Part shown: positions 45,711 to 54,691 of the stretch, in pieces
How positions within the stretch are numbered: position 1 is the stretch's first letter
Layout: the number at the start of each line of letters is the position of its first letter
Source: CAYQVO01 sp964421085
GTDB lineage: Bacteria; Bdellovibrionota_C; UBA2361; CAYQVO01
DNA length: 64,000 nucleotides
Direction of reading: 5' to 3'
Assembly: GCA_964421085.1 (NCBI GenBank)
Contig: CAYQVO010000015.1
Location: 10,582-74,581 of the forward strand
The notes under the pieces: model-generated
Told to the model about the DNA's origin: nothing
Databases searched by the model: none
Seen by the model: only the letters and a program-made list of their open reading frames with translations
Translations under genes and position numbers: made by a program

Positions 45711-45738
45711 TTAACAACTTGATATTGCGTCATATAAT
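45711..45738 (+). promoter_or_regulatory. Sigma70 promoter for the HU/IHF gene
   Basis: TTAACA (45711-45716) is followed after 16 bases by a perfect TATAAT (45733-45738) in an AT-rich stretch. Transcription would begin near 45745, leaving a leader of about 134 bases before the HU-family ATG at 45879. Confidence 0.65.
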
Positions 45739-45878
45739 GTGCGAGGTCGGCTTCCGAGGGTGCTAAATGCTTGTCTTTGCTCAGGAAGTGATATAAGGAT
45801 CTCCATTAAGCCAGCAAAAACGAATTGAGGGCGTCTTTCGTTTAAATTAATTAAACCTAACCGTTGGAAGGCTTGCGC

Positions 45879-46226
45879 ATGTCGGACACAATTAAATCAA
45901 AAGCTCGGTTCTGTCTTACAAAAGCTGATCTTGCAGATGCCATCTACACTGCATTGAAGGTCGACAAACAGAAAGCGGCGCAAATCGTCGAGGATTACAT
46001 AGAAATAATCAAGGATGCCCTCGAAAAAGACGGAAAGGTGATGCTCTCCGGATTTGGCTCTTATGAGGTGAAATTCAAACCCCCGCGCCGAGGCAGGAAT
46101 CCTCAGACGGGCGATTCAATCATTCTCCGTGCCCGCAAAGTAGTGAAGTTCAAACCGAGCCAGCTTCTTCGCAAAGCTATTAACGGCCAGGCGGCTGCCG
46201 AAGGCGACGCAGAAAGATACGATTAG
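45879..46226 (+). CDS. HU/IHF-family DNA-binding protein
   Basis: This 115-residue histone-like protein starts MSDTIKSKARFCLTKADLAD. The family body is clear: ADAIYTALKVDKQKAAQIVEDYI helices, GKVMLSGFGSYEVK, the DNA-bending arm with PRRGRNPQTGD, and VVKFKPSQLLRKAIN. Sequence suits IHF-alpha-like proteins that bend DNA in the minor groove. GGAAGG lies about nine bases upstream of ATG 45879. An extra N-terminal decapeptide and an Ala/Glu tail extend the usual 90-residue core. It converges with a small gene, stops one base apart. Confidence 0.92.
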   Translation: MSDTIKSKARFCLTKADLADAIYTALKVDKQKAAQIVEDYIEIIKDALEKDGKVMLSGFGSYEVKFKPPRRGRNPQTGDSIILRARKVVKFKPSQLLRKAINGQAAAEGDAERYD

Positions 46227-46227
46227 C

Positions 46228-46566
46228 CTACGCCGGCTGCTCTTCTCCAAAAAGCATCGGCGGGTTTCTCAGCTGCATCCCCTGCTGCTTCATCCGAAGC
46301 CAGATTGCCCGGGCGGTTTCCCTGTTCTCCTCATCCAGACACTCATAGATGTTCGGAAGAGTAAGAAGGTGATTCATAAGCGTGAGAACGTAAATAGGTG
46401 CGGCCTGCTCTCCATCCATCTCCGCAGCAATCATTCCGAGGAATTTCCTGAGATCCTCTTTTGAAGCTATCTGTTCCATTGCCTCGGCAATTTGAGGAGA
46501 CACCACCGAAGCCCTCGAAGCCTTTTCCCCGTTTGCCCCGTCACCTTTTTCTGCTTTCTTTGCCAT
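46228..46566 (-). CDS. Small cytosolic hypothetical protein
   Basis: This 112-residue protein starts MAKKAEKGDGANGEKASRAS. After a charged disordered start it is mainly helical (QIAEAMEQIASKEDLRKFLG, then IYVLTLMNHLLTLPNIYECL) with no catalytic motif. AAGGAT lies about 11 bases before the ATG. I do not recognise the family. It is the downstream end of the group of minus-strand envelope genes (46638-50294) and is separated from them by 71 bases. Confidence 0.5.
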   Translation of the reverse strand: MAKKAEKGDGANGEKASRASVVSPQIAEAMEQIASKEDLRKFLGMIAAEMDGEQAAPIYVLTLMNHLLTLPNIYECLDEENRETARAIWLRMKQQGMQLRNPPMLFGEEQPA

Positions 46567-46637
46567 AGTAATGTTCTATCCTTATTCAGGCAATCTTACC
46601 GCAGCCCGCGTATTGGGGCAATTCTTCTCCCCGGCAG

Positions 46638-47342
46638 CTAACGATCCAGCGGAATGAATTCAATAGCCTGATTATATCGCTCCGGCCTGTCCCCGGGGTC
46701 AATCAGAAGAGGGCCTTCCATAACGACTCCCCGCGCGACAATGCGACGAGGATCGAACCCTTCCCTCACCAGCGCATCTCCAATCGCGATCGCCCGCCTG
46801 TCGGCAAGATAATGAGCGAAGATGCTCTCCTTCTCGTTTGAACGGATGTATGATGCAACCGCGAACCGGGACCACGGAAGCCTTTCAGTATTCATGCGGG
46901 ACAGTTCCCTGACCAGCATTAATCCGAGTTCAGTCAGCTTGACATCATCTGATGAAAAGAACAGATCAGCCGGATAAATTTCGCGTGTGGGATGAAGTTC
47001 CAGGCGCCGCTGATAATTCCCGGCGATGATGCGTTGAGCCATGGCGCGATCACGCTCGACACGAGTCTGCTCATTCAAGTCGAGAAGGTCTTCTTCCAGT
47101 TGATCCTCTGCGAATCCCTGAATCGATCCCGCTACTGCCCCTATGCCTGCACCAACTGCTGCACCAACGCCGCTGCCGGCTCCGACCTGCGCGCCATAAA
47201 TCGCACCGGCGCCCGCGCTTGATGCTGCCCCCTCCAGCGTTCCGGAAAACTGCTTATCAGGACCCCTGACAGGCCCTGCGCATGCGGAAAGACATACCGG
47301 GAGTGTGACAACAAGGAAAAGTCGAAATCGCGACACACGCAT
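46638..47342 (-). CDS. OmpA-like lipoprotein with glycine zipper
   Basis: This 234-residue lipoprotein has the signal MRVSRFRLFLVVTLPVCLSAC with lipobox LSAC. A glycine-zipper segment (GAGSGVGAAVGAGIGAVAGS) follows, as in SlyB/Rcs-type outer-membrane lipoproteins. The C-terminal 110 residues look OmpA-like: FFSSDDVKLTELGLMLVREL, then VASYIRSNEKES, YLADRRAIAIGDALVREG and RIVARGVV, the peptidoglycan-binding fold. GAGGAATG precedes ATG 47342. It lies ten bases after the M16 pair, likely in one operon, and should link the outer membrane to the wall. Confidence 0.8.
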   Translation of the reverse strand: MRVSRFRLFLVVTLPVCLSACAGPVRGPDKQFSGTLEGAASSAGAGAIYGAQVGAGSGVGAAVGAGIGAVAGSIQGFAEDQLEEDLLDLNEQTRVERDRAMAQRIIAGNYQRRLELHPTREIYPADLFFSSDDVKLTELGLMLVRELSRMNTERLPWSRFAVASYIRSNEKESIFAHYLADRRAIAIGDALVREGFDPRRIVARGVVMEGPLLIDPGDRPERYNQAIEFIPLDR

Positions 47343-47352
47343 AGTGCATTCC

Positions 47353-48795
47353 TCAGGGCAGAACGAGGGTCTCATCAAATAAAACCTCATTGAACTTATA
47401 ACCGCTCAAAGGACCGCCGGGCAAGCTCCTAATGCTTTCGGCGGCAGCATCATCGCCTGCCACGACTATTGTGAAAGCGTCAGGGTGCCAACGCGAGGCC
47501 GCAACCTCGCGTACGCTCTCTCTGTTTACAGCATTCATCCTGTCCATATATACGGCGTCATAATCGTCGGGGAAGTCAAGAATCTCCTGCCCTGCCTTTC
47601 TCTGCACAATGTCGCTCGATGTGTCGAACTTGAATATGAACGAGTTGAGAAGAGCGTTCTTCGTCTCGTGAACTTCCGCGTCTTCGATGCGTCCTTCCTG
47701 AAATGAGCGAAGAACACCGAGGCTTGCGAGAATGGCGGCTCCTGTCGACTCAGCCTTCGTCTGAAAAGCGATCGAATTCACGCCGCGGCCACCGGAAGGT
47801 ACGATGCTTCCGTTAATCGAGTATGCGAGCCCTTCATCGCTCCGTACCACCTTCATGAGTTTCGAGGCGAAATTCCCTTCTCCGAACATCTCGTTGAAGA
47901 CAAGAATCGAATACCAGTCAGGAGTAAAGCGGGGAATTCCCACTTCTCCCATGAAGACTGTTGCCTGCTGAAATGGGAGCCGGATGAAGAAAATGCCGGG
48001 CTGTCCACGCTCAGGAACCGCCGGAGGCTGTGGAGATTTCTTCTCGAGCGGCTTCCAGTTTTCGAGATATTTCTTTGTAAGAATCTTCAGTTCCTCCTCC
48101 GAAATATCACCCGACACGGCGAGAACAGCGCCCTCCGGACTCATCATTCTATGGTATATCGCTCTCAGCGAATCTCTCGTTATTCGTTTCACATCTTCCG
48201 ACCGGACAGCCCTCCCGTACGGCGAACTGCCGAACAGAAGCTGCCTGAAGGCGATACTACCGACCTCTCCAGGACTGTCCTTCCGCCGTTTAATCCGATC
48301 CAGCGCGCTGAGCCGGGTAAGTTCGATGCGATCCTGCTGAAATCTCGGCCGTAGAATTACGTCGGCGAAGAGGGCAAAGACCGTCTCGAGATCGCTTCTA
48401 AGACAGGAAAAGGATATCGAGCCGTATTCTGTACCGAATGAACTGCTTATCGATGCGGCCAGCTTTTCGAGTTCCCGATCCAGTTCACGGGCAGAACGAG
48501 AACCAGCGCCGCCCGTTCGGAGAAGCGTTCCCATCGCCGAGGTCATTCCGACTTCATCATCCTTTGCCCATAGCGAGCCGCCCGGGATATACAAAGTGCC
48601 GTGCACAAGAGGAACTTCACGATCTTCGACAACGTAAGTGTGAATTCCATTCGCAGTGTAAAAACTCTTCGGGCGCTGCGGCACGAATTTTTCCTGCCCG
48701 GCCTCTGATACCCCGCGTCCGGAAGCGGGCTTTGAAGGTGTGGAGCAGGAAATGGAAAAAATACATATTACCAGGATCAGAAAAAGTCTCTTCAC
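47353..48795 (-). CDS. M16-family lipoprotein lacking the zinc motif
   Basis: This 480-residue lipoprotein (LFLILVICIFSISC lipobox) has the two-lobe M16 fold. The usual HxxEH is replaced: where it should be (after GTLYIPGGSLWAKDDEVGM) the sequence reads TSAMGTLLRTGG, with no His or Glu. The C-terminal lobe shows FNEMFGEGNFASKLMKVVR and DEGLAYSINGS, the R/Y substrate-cradle motif. It should be the inactive partner of the HxxEH-bearing protein encoded just upstream, which it overlaps by four bases (ATGA). Such pairs form heterodimeric processing peptidases. Confidence 0.85.
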   Translation of the reverse strand: MKRLFLILVICIFSISCSTPSKPASGRGVSEAGQEKFVPQRPKSFYTANGIHTYVVEDREVPLVHGTLYIPGGSLWAKDDEVGMTSAMGTLLRTGGAGSRSARELDRELEKLAASISSSFGTEYGSISFSCLRSDLETVFALFADVILRPRFQQDRIELTRLSALDRIKRRKDSPGEVGSIAFRQLLFGSSPYGRAVRSEDVKRITRDSLRAIYHRMMSPEGAVLAVSGDISEEELKILTKKYLENWKPLEKKSPQPPAVPERGQPGIFFIRLPFQQATVFMGEVGIPRFTPDWYSILVFNEMFGEGNFASKLMKVVRSDEGLAYSINGSIVPSGGRGVNSIAFQTKAESTGAAILASLGVLRSFQEGRIEDAEVHETKNALLNSFIFKFDTSSDIVQRKAGQEILDFPDDYDAVYMDRMNAVNRESVREVAASRWHPDAFTIVVAGDDAAAESIRSLPGGPLSGYKFNEVLFDETLVLP

Positions 48796-50294
48796 TGCGC
48801 ACCTCCCTTTTTCTCGAGCATTGCCACAGTTCTTGTTTCCGGGTTCAGATATTTCACCGCCACCCTGTCCACCTCCTTCTTGTCGACTTTCACGACCTGT
48901 TCATACCAGTCCATCAGTGCGCGCCAGCTTCCGTGAAGAAGCTCGGATGATGCCAGAAATTCCGCTATCGCAGCGCTCGATTTCATCCCTGCAAGGCAGG
49001 CCGCCACAATATTTCTTTTCGCGATCGAGATATCATCTTCATCTATGCCGCCGGTGCGAAGGCGGTCTATCACCACGTCAAAGGCGGCTTTCACTTCATC
49101 GTTCGTATGAGGAAGCCGCGGTTCCGCATAAAAGATGGCAAGATCCTCGTACACCTGTCCAGGGCCCTCGTCTGCTCCCAGGTCTGTCGCCAGTTTCTTC
49201 CGTTCCACAAGCTCCTTGTAAAGCGGAGAACTTTTTCCCCCCGCAATCGCCTGAAGCATTACGGTTATGGGGGGATCGTCAGGATGTGGAAACTGGGGCT
49301 TCTTATAACCTATCAGCAGCTGAGGTTCGGCATTAAAGAGGACGGCAATTTTTCGCTCGCCCTCCTGCGCCGGTTCTTCCAGAATATCCCTGCGCGGCAT
49401 GGGGCCGGGCGGAATTTTCCCGAAATAATCCTCGAGCACAGGAGTATCTCTCACTGGATCCACATCGCCGACAAGCGAGAGCACCATGTTTCCCGGGACG
49501 TAAAAGCGCCGCCGGAATTCTTCAAGCTTGCTCGCGGTCAGATGCTCGATGTCCTGCACGTAACCGATAACAGGCTGACGGTATGGATGCGCAAGGAAGG
49601 CGACCGCATAAAACTGCTGGAGGAGTTTTCCGCCCGGACTATCTTCGAATCGGGTACGCTGCTCCTCTCTTACGACATCCCGTTCTTTGTAGAACTGGCG
49701 CATCACAGGATGCATCATCCGGTCCGATTCCACTTTGCACCAGAATTCAAATTCCCTGGAAGGAAGGCTCACGTAATACTGCGTAACTTCCGCCGAGGTT
49801 GAAGCATTCAGGCCGACGGCGCCCCGTTTTTGGAGTTCCGTTGAATACGCCTCAGGCACCCAGAGGGATGCCAGTTCCCTCTCAATCTGCTCCCATCTCA
49901 TTTTCATCTCCGGTGTCATCTTCTCCGGCTGGACACCGTCAGACCGGGCGGCGATGTCCTCCAGTTCCTGGAGAAGAATCTTCTCGCGTTGAAAACCCTT
50001 TGTTCCAGTAGTCTCAGTTCCTTTAAAGGCCATATGTTCAAAGAGATGGGAAATGCCTGTCTGTCCCGGAACTTCGTCGGTTCCCCCGACTCTCACCGCA
50101 AGAACAGCCGAAAACACGGGGGCATCTCCCCTCGGATAAAAAATGACCCTGAGTCCGTTGGAAAGAGTGGTCAGACGCACTTTCTCTCTAAGGAGCCTTA
50201 AACCATCTTCGGAAAGTCTTTCGTCGCATCGGGATGCAGCCGGCACAAACATCAGCACAAACAGCAGTGCAATCCGGAGAATCGGCGACGGCAT
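48792..50294 (-). CDS. M16-family zinc peptidase, catalytic partner
   Basis: This 500-residue exported peptidase has a signal peptide (ILRIALLFVLMFVPAASRC) and the inverted zinc motif HLFEH at H83-H87 in TGISHLFEHMAFKG; the distal Glu lies downstream in SAEVTQYYVS-type context. The insertion of about 60 residues between HLFEH and GLNASTSAEVTQYY is longer than usual. It should act in the periplasm with the inactive M16 lipoprotein next to it. AGGAG lies about 11 bases before ATG 50294; the earlier in-frame starts overlap that site. Confidence 0.88.
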   Translation of the reverse strand: MPSPILRIALLFVLMFVPAASRCDERLSEDGLRLLREKVRLTTLSNGLRVIFYPRGDAPVFSAVLAVRVGGTDEVPGQTGISHLFEHMAFKGTETTGTKGFQREKILLQELEDIAARSDGVQPEKMTPEMKMRWEQIERELASLWVPEAYSTELQKRGAVGLNASTSAEVTQYYVSLPSREFEFWCKVESDRMMHPVMRQFYKERDVVREEQRTRFEDSPGGKLLQQFYAVAFLAHPYRQPVIGYVQDIEHLTASKLEEFRRRFYVPGNMVLSLVGDVDPVRDTPVLEDYFGKIPPGPMPRRDILEEPAQEGERKIAVLFNAEPQLLIGYKKPQFPHPDDPPITVMLQAIAGGKSSPLYKELVERKKLATDLGADEGPGQVYEDLAIFYAEPRLPHTNDEVKAAFDVVIDRLRTGGIDEDDISIAKRNIVAACLAGMKSSAAIAEFLASSELLHGSWRALMDWYEQVVKVDKKEVDRVAVKYLNPETRTVAMLEKKGGAQ

Positions 50295-50462
50295 GTGATT
50301 GATTTCTCCTGTTCTCATCGACCTTTACCAGTAAAACTTATCCTCAAAATCCTATCCCACGGTTCCTCTGCCCGCAACGTGGACAGGATGCGCCGGTCTA
50401 AAGAAAATCCCGAAAAAGACCGATGCAACCATAAGCTGGGAAATGATACCGTTTTCTTTGTT

Positions 50463-50945
50463 ATGACCAAAGCGCAGAAGTCTTCCAAAGATCCAACTCA
50501 GAATGAAGAGGAACCTGCTCCGGAAGACGAAGAGAGCCTCGAAGAATCCGAACCGAACTGGCTTGATCGAATGCATTCGTTCATGCAGTGGCAGGTCCTC
50601 TCTCCGAAGGCCAGTGTCCCTTTCGGAAAATCCCTCTCCGACCTGGTCCTGCAGGAATTGAGCGTACGGAAAGATGCTCTGATAAAGCGTATCAAACTGC
50701 GCGGCCTGATAGAAGGTGATGAACTCTGCCTGATCGCAGGTATCGATCCGGACTCCCCCAGGAGTCTCGTTATTGAGTCAGAGCATCCGAACATCGGCGA
50801 TCTCAGCAAGTCCGATTTCCACAACTACTTCCAGCGCAAGGGAGTCTACCACTGGATCTCGTCAGAACTGGATAAGGTTCAATACTCCTACAGGCAGGAG
50901 CTGAAGATCCGGAGAATCAAAAAGAAGAAATCCGGGAGGCGATAG
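50463..50945 (+). CDS. Hypothetical cytosolic protein
   Basis: This 160-residue protein begins MTKAQKSSKDPTQNEEEPAP with a strongly acidic disordered stretch of about 35 residues. A compact part follows (WLDRMHSFMQWQVLSPKASV, RGLIEGDELCLIAGIDPDSP, SDFHNYFQRKGVYHWISSEL) and a very basic tail (KIRRIKKKKSGRR) closes it. The frame extends upstream to 50295, but that part does not look like protein. The Lys/Arg tail could bind nucleic acid. I do not recognise a family. Confidence 0.5.
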   Translation: MTKAQKSSKDPTQNEEEPAPEDEESLEESEPNWLDRMHSFMQWQVLSPKASVPFGKSLSDLVLQELSVRKDALIKRIKLRGLIEGDELCLIAGIDPDSPRSLVIESEHPNIGDLSKSDFHNYFQRKGVYHWISSELDKVQYSYRQELKIRRIKKKKSGRR

Positions 50946-50979
50946 AAGCGGGATCTTTCGCAACTCCTGACATCCCAGC

Positions 50980-52407
50980 CTACTCCGCCTCTCCCGCCGG
51001 CTGCGATGTCGCCTGACCAAGGATTCCGTGAGTTTTTGCAATGATGTGGTCATTAATCCATCGGGTATCCCACCACTCCACAGGGTTTACCGGAACTTTG
51101 CCGAGACGCATTTCAAAATGGAGATGATCGGAGTCTGAAAATCCGCTCATTCCTGTGCGACCGATCTCCGTTCCGGACAGGATCCGATCACCTGCTTTCA
51201 CGCGGAACGATGATAGGTGTGCATAGAGGGAGAAAAGGCCGAACCCATGATCTATGACGACAGTATTTCCATACAGTCCGAAATACGATGCGAGCACTAC
51301 CTGGCCTTCATTAACAGCAAACACGGAGCTGCGAAGGGGGGACGCAAGATCGAGGCCGGCGTGCTCTTCACTCCCTGCTTCGATGCCGTCGCAGAAATAG
51401 TCTATCTTTTCTCCAAAACCCGCTCTCAAAGCGCCCCCGACCGGCCGTTGAAAAGGAACTCTCCACAACTGCCCGCGGACGGTACTCAGCTCGAATTTTC
51501 TGAATTGATCGGAAAGGCGTGTGTAGAAAGAATTCTGCATGCTCTTCAGTTTCGCGGCAAGTCCCCCGGCATCGAGAGGCAGGTTCTCCGGATCTCCGTC
51601 CGTGTTTGTCAGGATCTCTTCCAGCTTTGTACGTACCGTATAGGAGGGAAGGTTCATCACGTCAGTGCGGAAACGACGGAGCGTGATATGATAGTAAAAA
51701 GAAGTAAGATTCGTATTGCCGACGCGGTTGGATGCGAAAGCAGCGATATTTCCCGATGCGGGCGGCCGGAATCCGGCGGGAACTGCAAAGAAACTGAAAT
51801 ACACCTCCGGCATATTTTCGAATTCACGGTCGAGGAGCTTCGCAGGATACCCCGGGAACCTGATGTCTCCCACTTGAACGCCGCTGTTCACCGCCGTGCC
51901 GTCCATCAACTTGTAAAACGCGAACTCCACCCCTCCCTCGTTCGCATTATGCTGAGCGCTCAGCACTTCGAGCCTTGGTTTCCGGTAGTCGACGGGAATT
52001 TCCAGCGTCTTCACTGCCTTATTGTTGAAAAAGCTCCGGTCGAAAACGCTGATGGTGACTGTGACGCTTCCCTCCCGCAGTCCCTGCTCCTGCCCCGCAA
52101 CATTCAGTTCCACGATGTCTTCTTTCAGCGCGCCCTGTTGATAAAACTTCGTCAGGAGATCGAACTTGCGCCTGGCCTGCTGCCCTCGGACTTTGACTTC
52201 GTCGAGCCCGGCGCCTGAATCCGATACACGAATAACAAAACGCGCAGGATTTATGCCGATGCCGTCCGGCGCTGATTCAATCTCAATCAGGGGTAGAACA
52301 TTCTCGAAAAATCCGGGACCAATGTATCCCCTCTGGAAGAGGAACAGATAAGCCCCTGCCAGAATGATCAGATACAGCAGCACCGCTACAAAGAAGAGCC
52401 GAAGCAT
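50980..52407 (-). CDS. M23-family peptidase (LytM), membrane-anchored
   Basis: This 475-residue protein has an N-terminal membrane helix (residues 2-25), a long beta-rich middle, and a C-terminal LytM domain with all zinc and catalytic residues: H349 and D353 in HAGLDLASP, HLSS near 397, and H428/H430 in HLHFEMR. It should cut peptidoglycan cross-bridges in the periplasm. An acidic tail follows. It lies six bases after fabD and may share its transcript. Confidence 0.9.
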   Translation of the reverse strand: MLRLFFVAVLLYLIILAGAYLFLFQRGYIGPGFFENVLPLIEIESAPDGIGINPARFVIRVSDSGAGLDEVKVRGQQARRKFDLLTKFYQQGALKEDIVELNVAGQEQGLREGSVTVTISVFDRSFFNNKAVKTLEIPVDYRKPRLEVLSAQHNANEGGVEFAFYKLMDGTAVNSGVQVGDIRFPGYPAKLLDREFENMPEVYFSFFAVPAGFRPPASGNIAAFASNRVGNTNLTSFYYHITLRRFRTDVMNLPSYTVRTKLEEILTNTDGDPENLPLDAGGLAAKLKSMQNSFYTRLSDQFRKFELSTVRGQLWRVPFQRPVGGALRAGFGEKIDYFCDGIEAGSEEHAGLDLASPLRSSVFAVNEGQVVLASYFGLYGNTVVIDHGFGLFSLYAHLSSFRVKAGDRILSGTEIGRTGMSGFSDSDHLHFEMRLGKVPVNPVEWWDTRWINDHIIAKTHGILGQATSQPAGEAE

Positions 52408-52413
52408 TGTGAA

Positions 52414-53328
52414 TTACTGGTCTCCTTCAAACGCGGGAAACCGCTGGAGTGAAGAGTCTATCTTCCTGAGCATCCCGCTTAATATGCCGCCTTCGCCAAA
52501 TTCGACTGCCCCCCCGGGTTGAAACTGTGATATTGCGGTCTGGACGGACTCTACCCATCGCACCCGCCCGCAGACCTGCGCCTCAAGCCACCCGCGGATT
52601 ACATCGGTGTTCTCAGAATACTCCGCGCTGTAATTCGCCACCACCGGGAACTGCGGTTTCGAGATGGAAAGAGTTTTGAGATCTTCGGCAAGCCGATCAG
52701 CTGCCGGTTTCATGAGGCTGCAGTGAAAAGGAGCACTGACAGAGAGTTCTATGACTTTCGCCCTGCCAAGCGCCACGACAAATGCGTCAACGGCTCCTGC
52801 ATGTCCCGAGACGACGATTTGCCCCGGTGCGTTTATATTTGCAATCTCTGCAGTCCCTGACTTCACCTTCCTGAGAGCCTCCTCGATTTCAGCAGCCTCT
52901 TTCCCAAGAACTGCCACCATTTTCCCATGCCCCATCGGAACGGCTTCCTGCATGTAACGCCCCCGCTTGTGGACCAGATTGACAGCATCCTCGAAAGCAA
53001 TGGCCCCGGCTGCAACCAGTGCGCTGAACTCGCCGAGACTGTGGCCGAGTGCCGCGGCAACATCGGTAGACGCGCCTGAGGTCTCCTTCCAGATTCTGTA
53101 GATAATCACGCTTGTCGTGAGGATGGCCGGCTGCGCTATCGCTGTCCCGGTCAGCCTGTCTTCCGGTCCCTTAAAGCAAAGATCAGACAGACTGAAACCC
53201 AGGACACTGTCTGCAGTCTGAAACAGCCTGCGGGCCGTCTCATACTTTTCATAGAGAGCTTTACCCATTCCGACCTTCTGGGACCCCTGCCCGGGGAACA
53301 TGGCGATAATACGGGAGGTTTTGTTCAT
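52414..53328 (-). CDS. fabD: Malonyl-CoA:ACP transacylase
   Basis: This 304-residue enzyme loads malonate on ACP for fatty-acid synthesis. The nucleophile is S97 in GHSLGEFSAL, the oxyanion/first loop is MFPGQGSQKVGMG, and H202 in SAPFHCSLM completes the dyad. QxQ and GEGGILSGM near the end are typical. It stands apart from other fab genes here and is followed at once by the M23 peptidase. No strong ribosome site precedes ATG 53328. Confidence 0.95.
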   Translation of the reverse strand: MNKTSRIIAMFPGQGSQKVGMGKALYEKYETARRLFQTADSVLGFSLSDLCFKGPEDRLTGTAIAQPAILTTSVIIYRIWKETSGASTDVAAALGHSLGEFSALVAAGAIAFEDAVNLVHKRGRYMQEAVPMGHGKMVAVLGKEAAEIEEALRKVKSGTAEIANINAPGQIVVSGHAGAVDAFVVALGRAKVIELSVSAPFHCSLMKPAADRLAEDLKTLSISKPQFPVVANYSAEYSENTDVIRGWLEAQVCGRVRWVESVQTAISQFQPGGAVEFGEGGILSGMLRKIDSSLQRFPAFEGDQ

Positions 53329-53509
53329 TTCAGTTCTTTTTCATCAGGATAAAACATGCGGCCCGCCCCGGACCTTTCCAGAATATAGCCCTCAAAACGG
53401 CTTTAGGGAATGTTTCAGGGCGACGATATTAATGTTCAAAGCAGAAATTTTGCGCTTTCCGTGCACCATTTGACACAGCCGGAAAGGGACACTCGCACCG
53501 AGAGGGAAA

Positions 53510-54634
53510 TTGGAACCGTTTCCAGTCGATAGACCGTCCATTCTTGTAATTGACGATAATCCTCTTATCGTAAACATTCTCACCAGTCTGCTCAAAGCAA
53601 ACGATTATGACGTCTTTGCATCCCAGGACGGCTCGCAGGCTCTGAACATTCTCGAAGCTCATCCAGTCGATGTTATAATTTGCGACGTCATGATGCCCAG
53701 AATGGACGGGTTTCAGCTTCACGAAGCGGTTCGCGCGCGATCCGAGTTCGCACACATACCGTTTCTCTTTCTCACCGCTTTGAGCGAAGAGGAAGACATT
53801 TGCAGAGGCAAGGAGGCGGGCGCTGATGATTATCTTGTAAAGCCGTTCGACCCGCGTCAGCTGCTCAGTGTGGTGAAAGGAAAAGTTACGCGATCGAGGA
53901 CGCTTAAAGATCTCTCCCAGGAACGCTTCGAACAATACAGGAGACGCATCATCCACACTTTATCTCACGAATTCCGTACTCCACTGGTCGCAATAAACAC
54001 GGGTGCGGAGCTGCTTTTGGATCAGCAGAACTCCGAAGAAGACAAGAAAACCGTGAATCTTCTCGAAGCAATCCAGAGAGGCGGCCAGCGCCTCGAACGT
54101 CTCGTCAACGATTTCATGATCCTGCAGCAGATTGAAGCGGGCATTCCAATGAACATGTTTGCCTCGAAGAAGAAAGTGTGCCCTCTGGCGAAAATTGCAG
54201 AGCTTGCGCTCGCGACGGCGGAGGATGTCCTTAAACGCGAAGGATTCACCATTTTCTTCGAAGATCTGGGCGGAAAGAGTCTCAAGGCGGAAGTTTACGA
54301 GCCCCACATTCTCGATGCTATGGACAGGATTATCCACAATGCCCGGAAGTTCTCGGGAGAAAAGAAAGAGGTCCAGGTCTGCGTGTTCCGGGTCGAAGAC
54401 GAGGGGATAATTGAAATCAGAGACAGGGGAATTGGGATCGATATCGAACGGATTCAGGAAGCGATAGATGTCTTTGGCCAGCTCGACCGTGACAAGATTG
54501 AACAGCAGGGCAGCGGGCTTGGCCTTGCAATCGCCTGCCGTCTCATAAAAGTAAACAGAGGCCGTCTTGATTTTGAAACGCGCAAGGACGGAGGATCGAC
54601 CGTCATTATCGCCCTCCCAGTCTGGAAGGCCTGA
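53510..54634 (+). CDS. Response regulator-histidine kinase hybrid (REC-HisKA-HATPase)
   Basis: This 374-residue cytosolic protein has a receiver domain first (phospho-acceptor D59 in VIICDVMMPRMDGF, K111 in LVKPFD) and then a HisKA domain with H153 in THTLSHEFRTPL-like context and a HATPase domain with IIHNARKFSG, RDRGIGID and GSGLGLAIA. REC in front of the kinase is usual in phosphorelay switches that take input from another kinase. The start appears to be a TTG at 53510 after GAGAGGG; there is no ATG nearby. No partner is adjacent. Confidence 0.92.
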   Translation: MEPFPVDRPSILVIDDNPLIVNILTSLLKANDYDVFASQDGSQALNILEAHPVDVIICDVMMPRMDGFQLHEAVRARSEFAHIPFLFLTALSEEEDICRGKEAGADDYLVKPFDPRQLLSVVKGKVTRSRTLKDLSQERFEQYRRRIIHTLSHEFRTPLVAINTGAELLLDQQNSEEDKKTVNLLEAIQRGGQRLERLVNDFMILQQIEAGIPMNMFASKKKVCPLAKIAELALATAEDVLKREGFTIFFEDLGGKSLKAEVYEPHILDAMDRIIHNARKFSGEKKEVQVCVFRVEDEGIIEIRDRGIGIDIERIQEAIDVFGQLDRDKIEQQGSGLGLAIACRLIKVNRGRLDFETRKDGGSTVIIALPVWKA

Positions 54635-54691
54635 ATTCAAGTCGCCAGAAATCCGTACACACTGCCCATCCACCGCAATTTCTGCTAAAAC

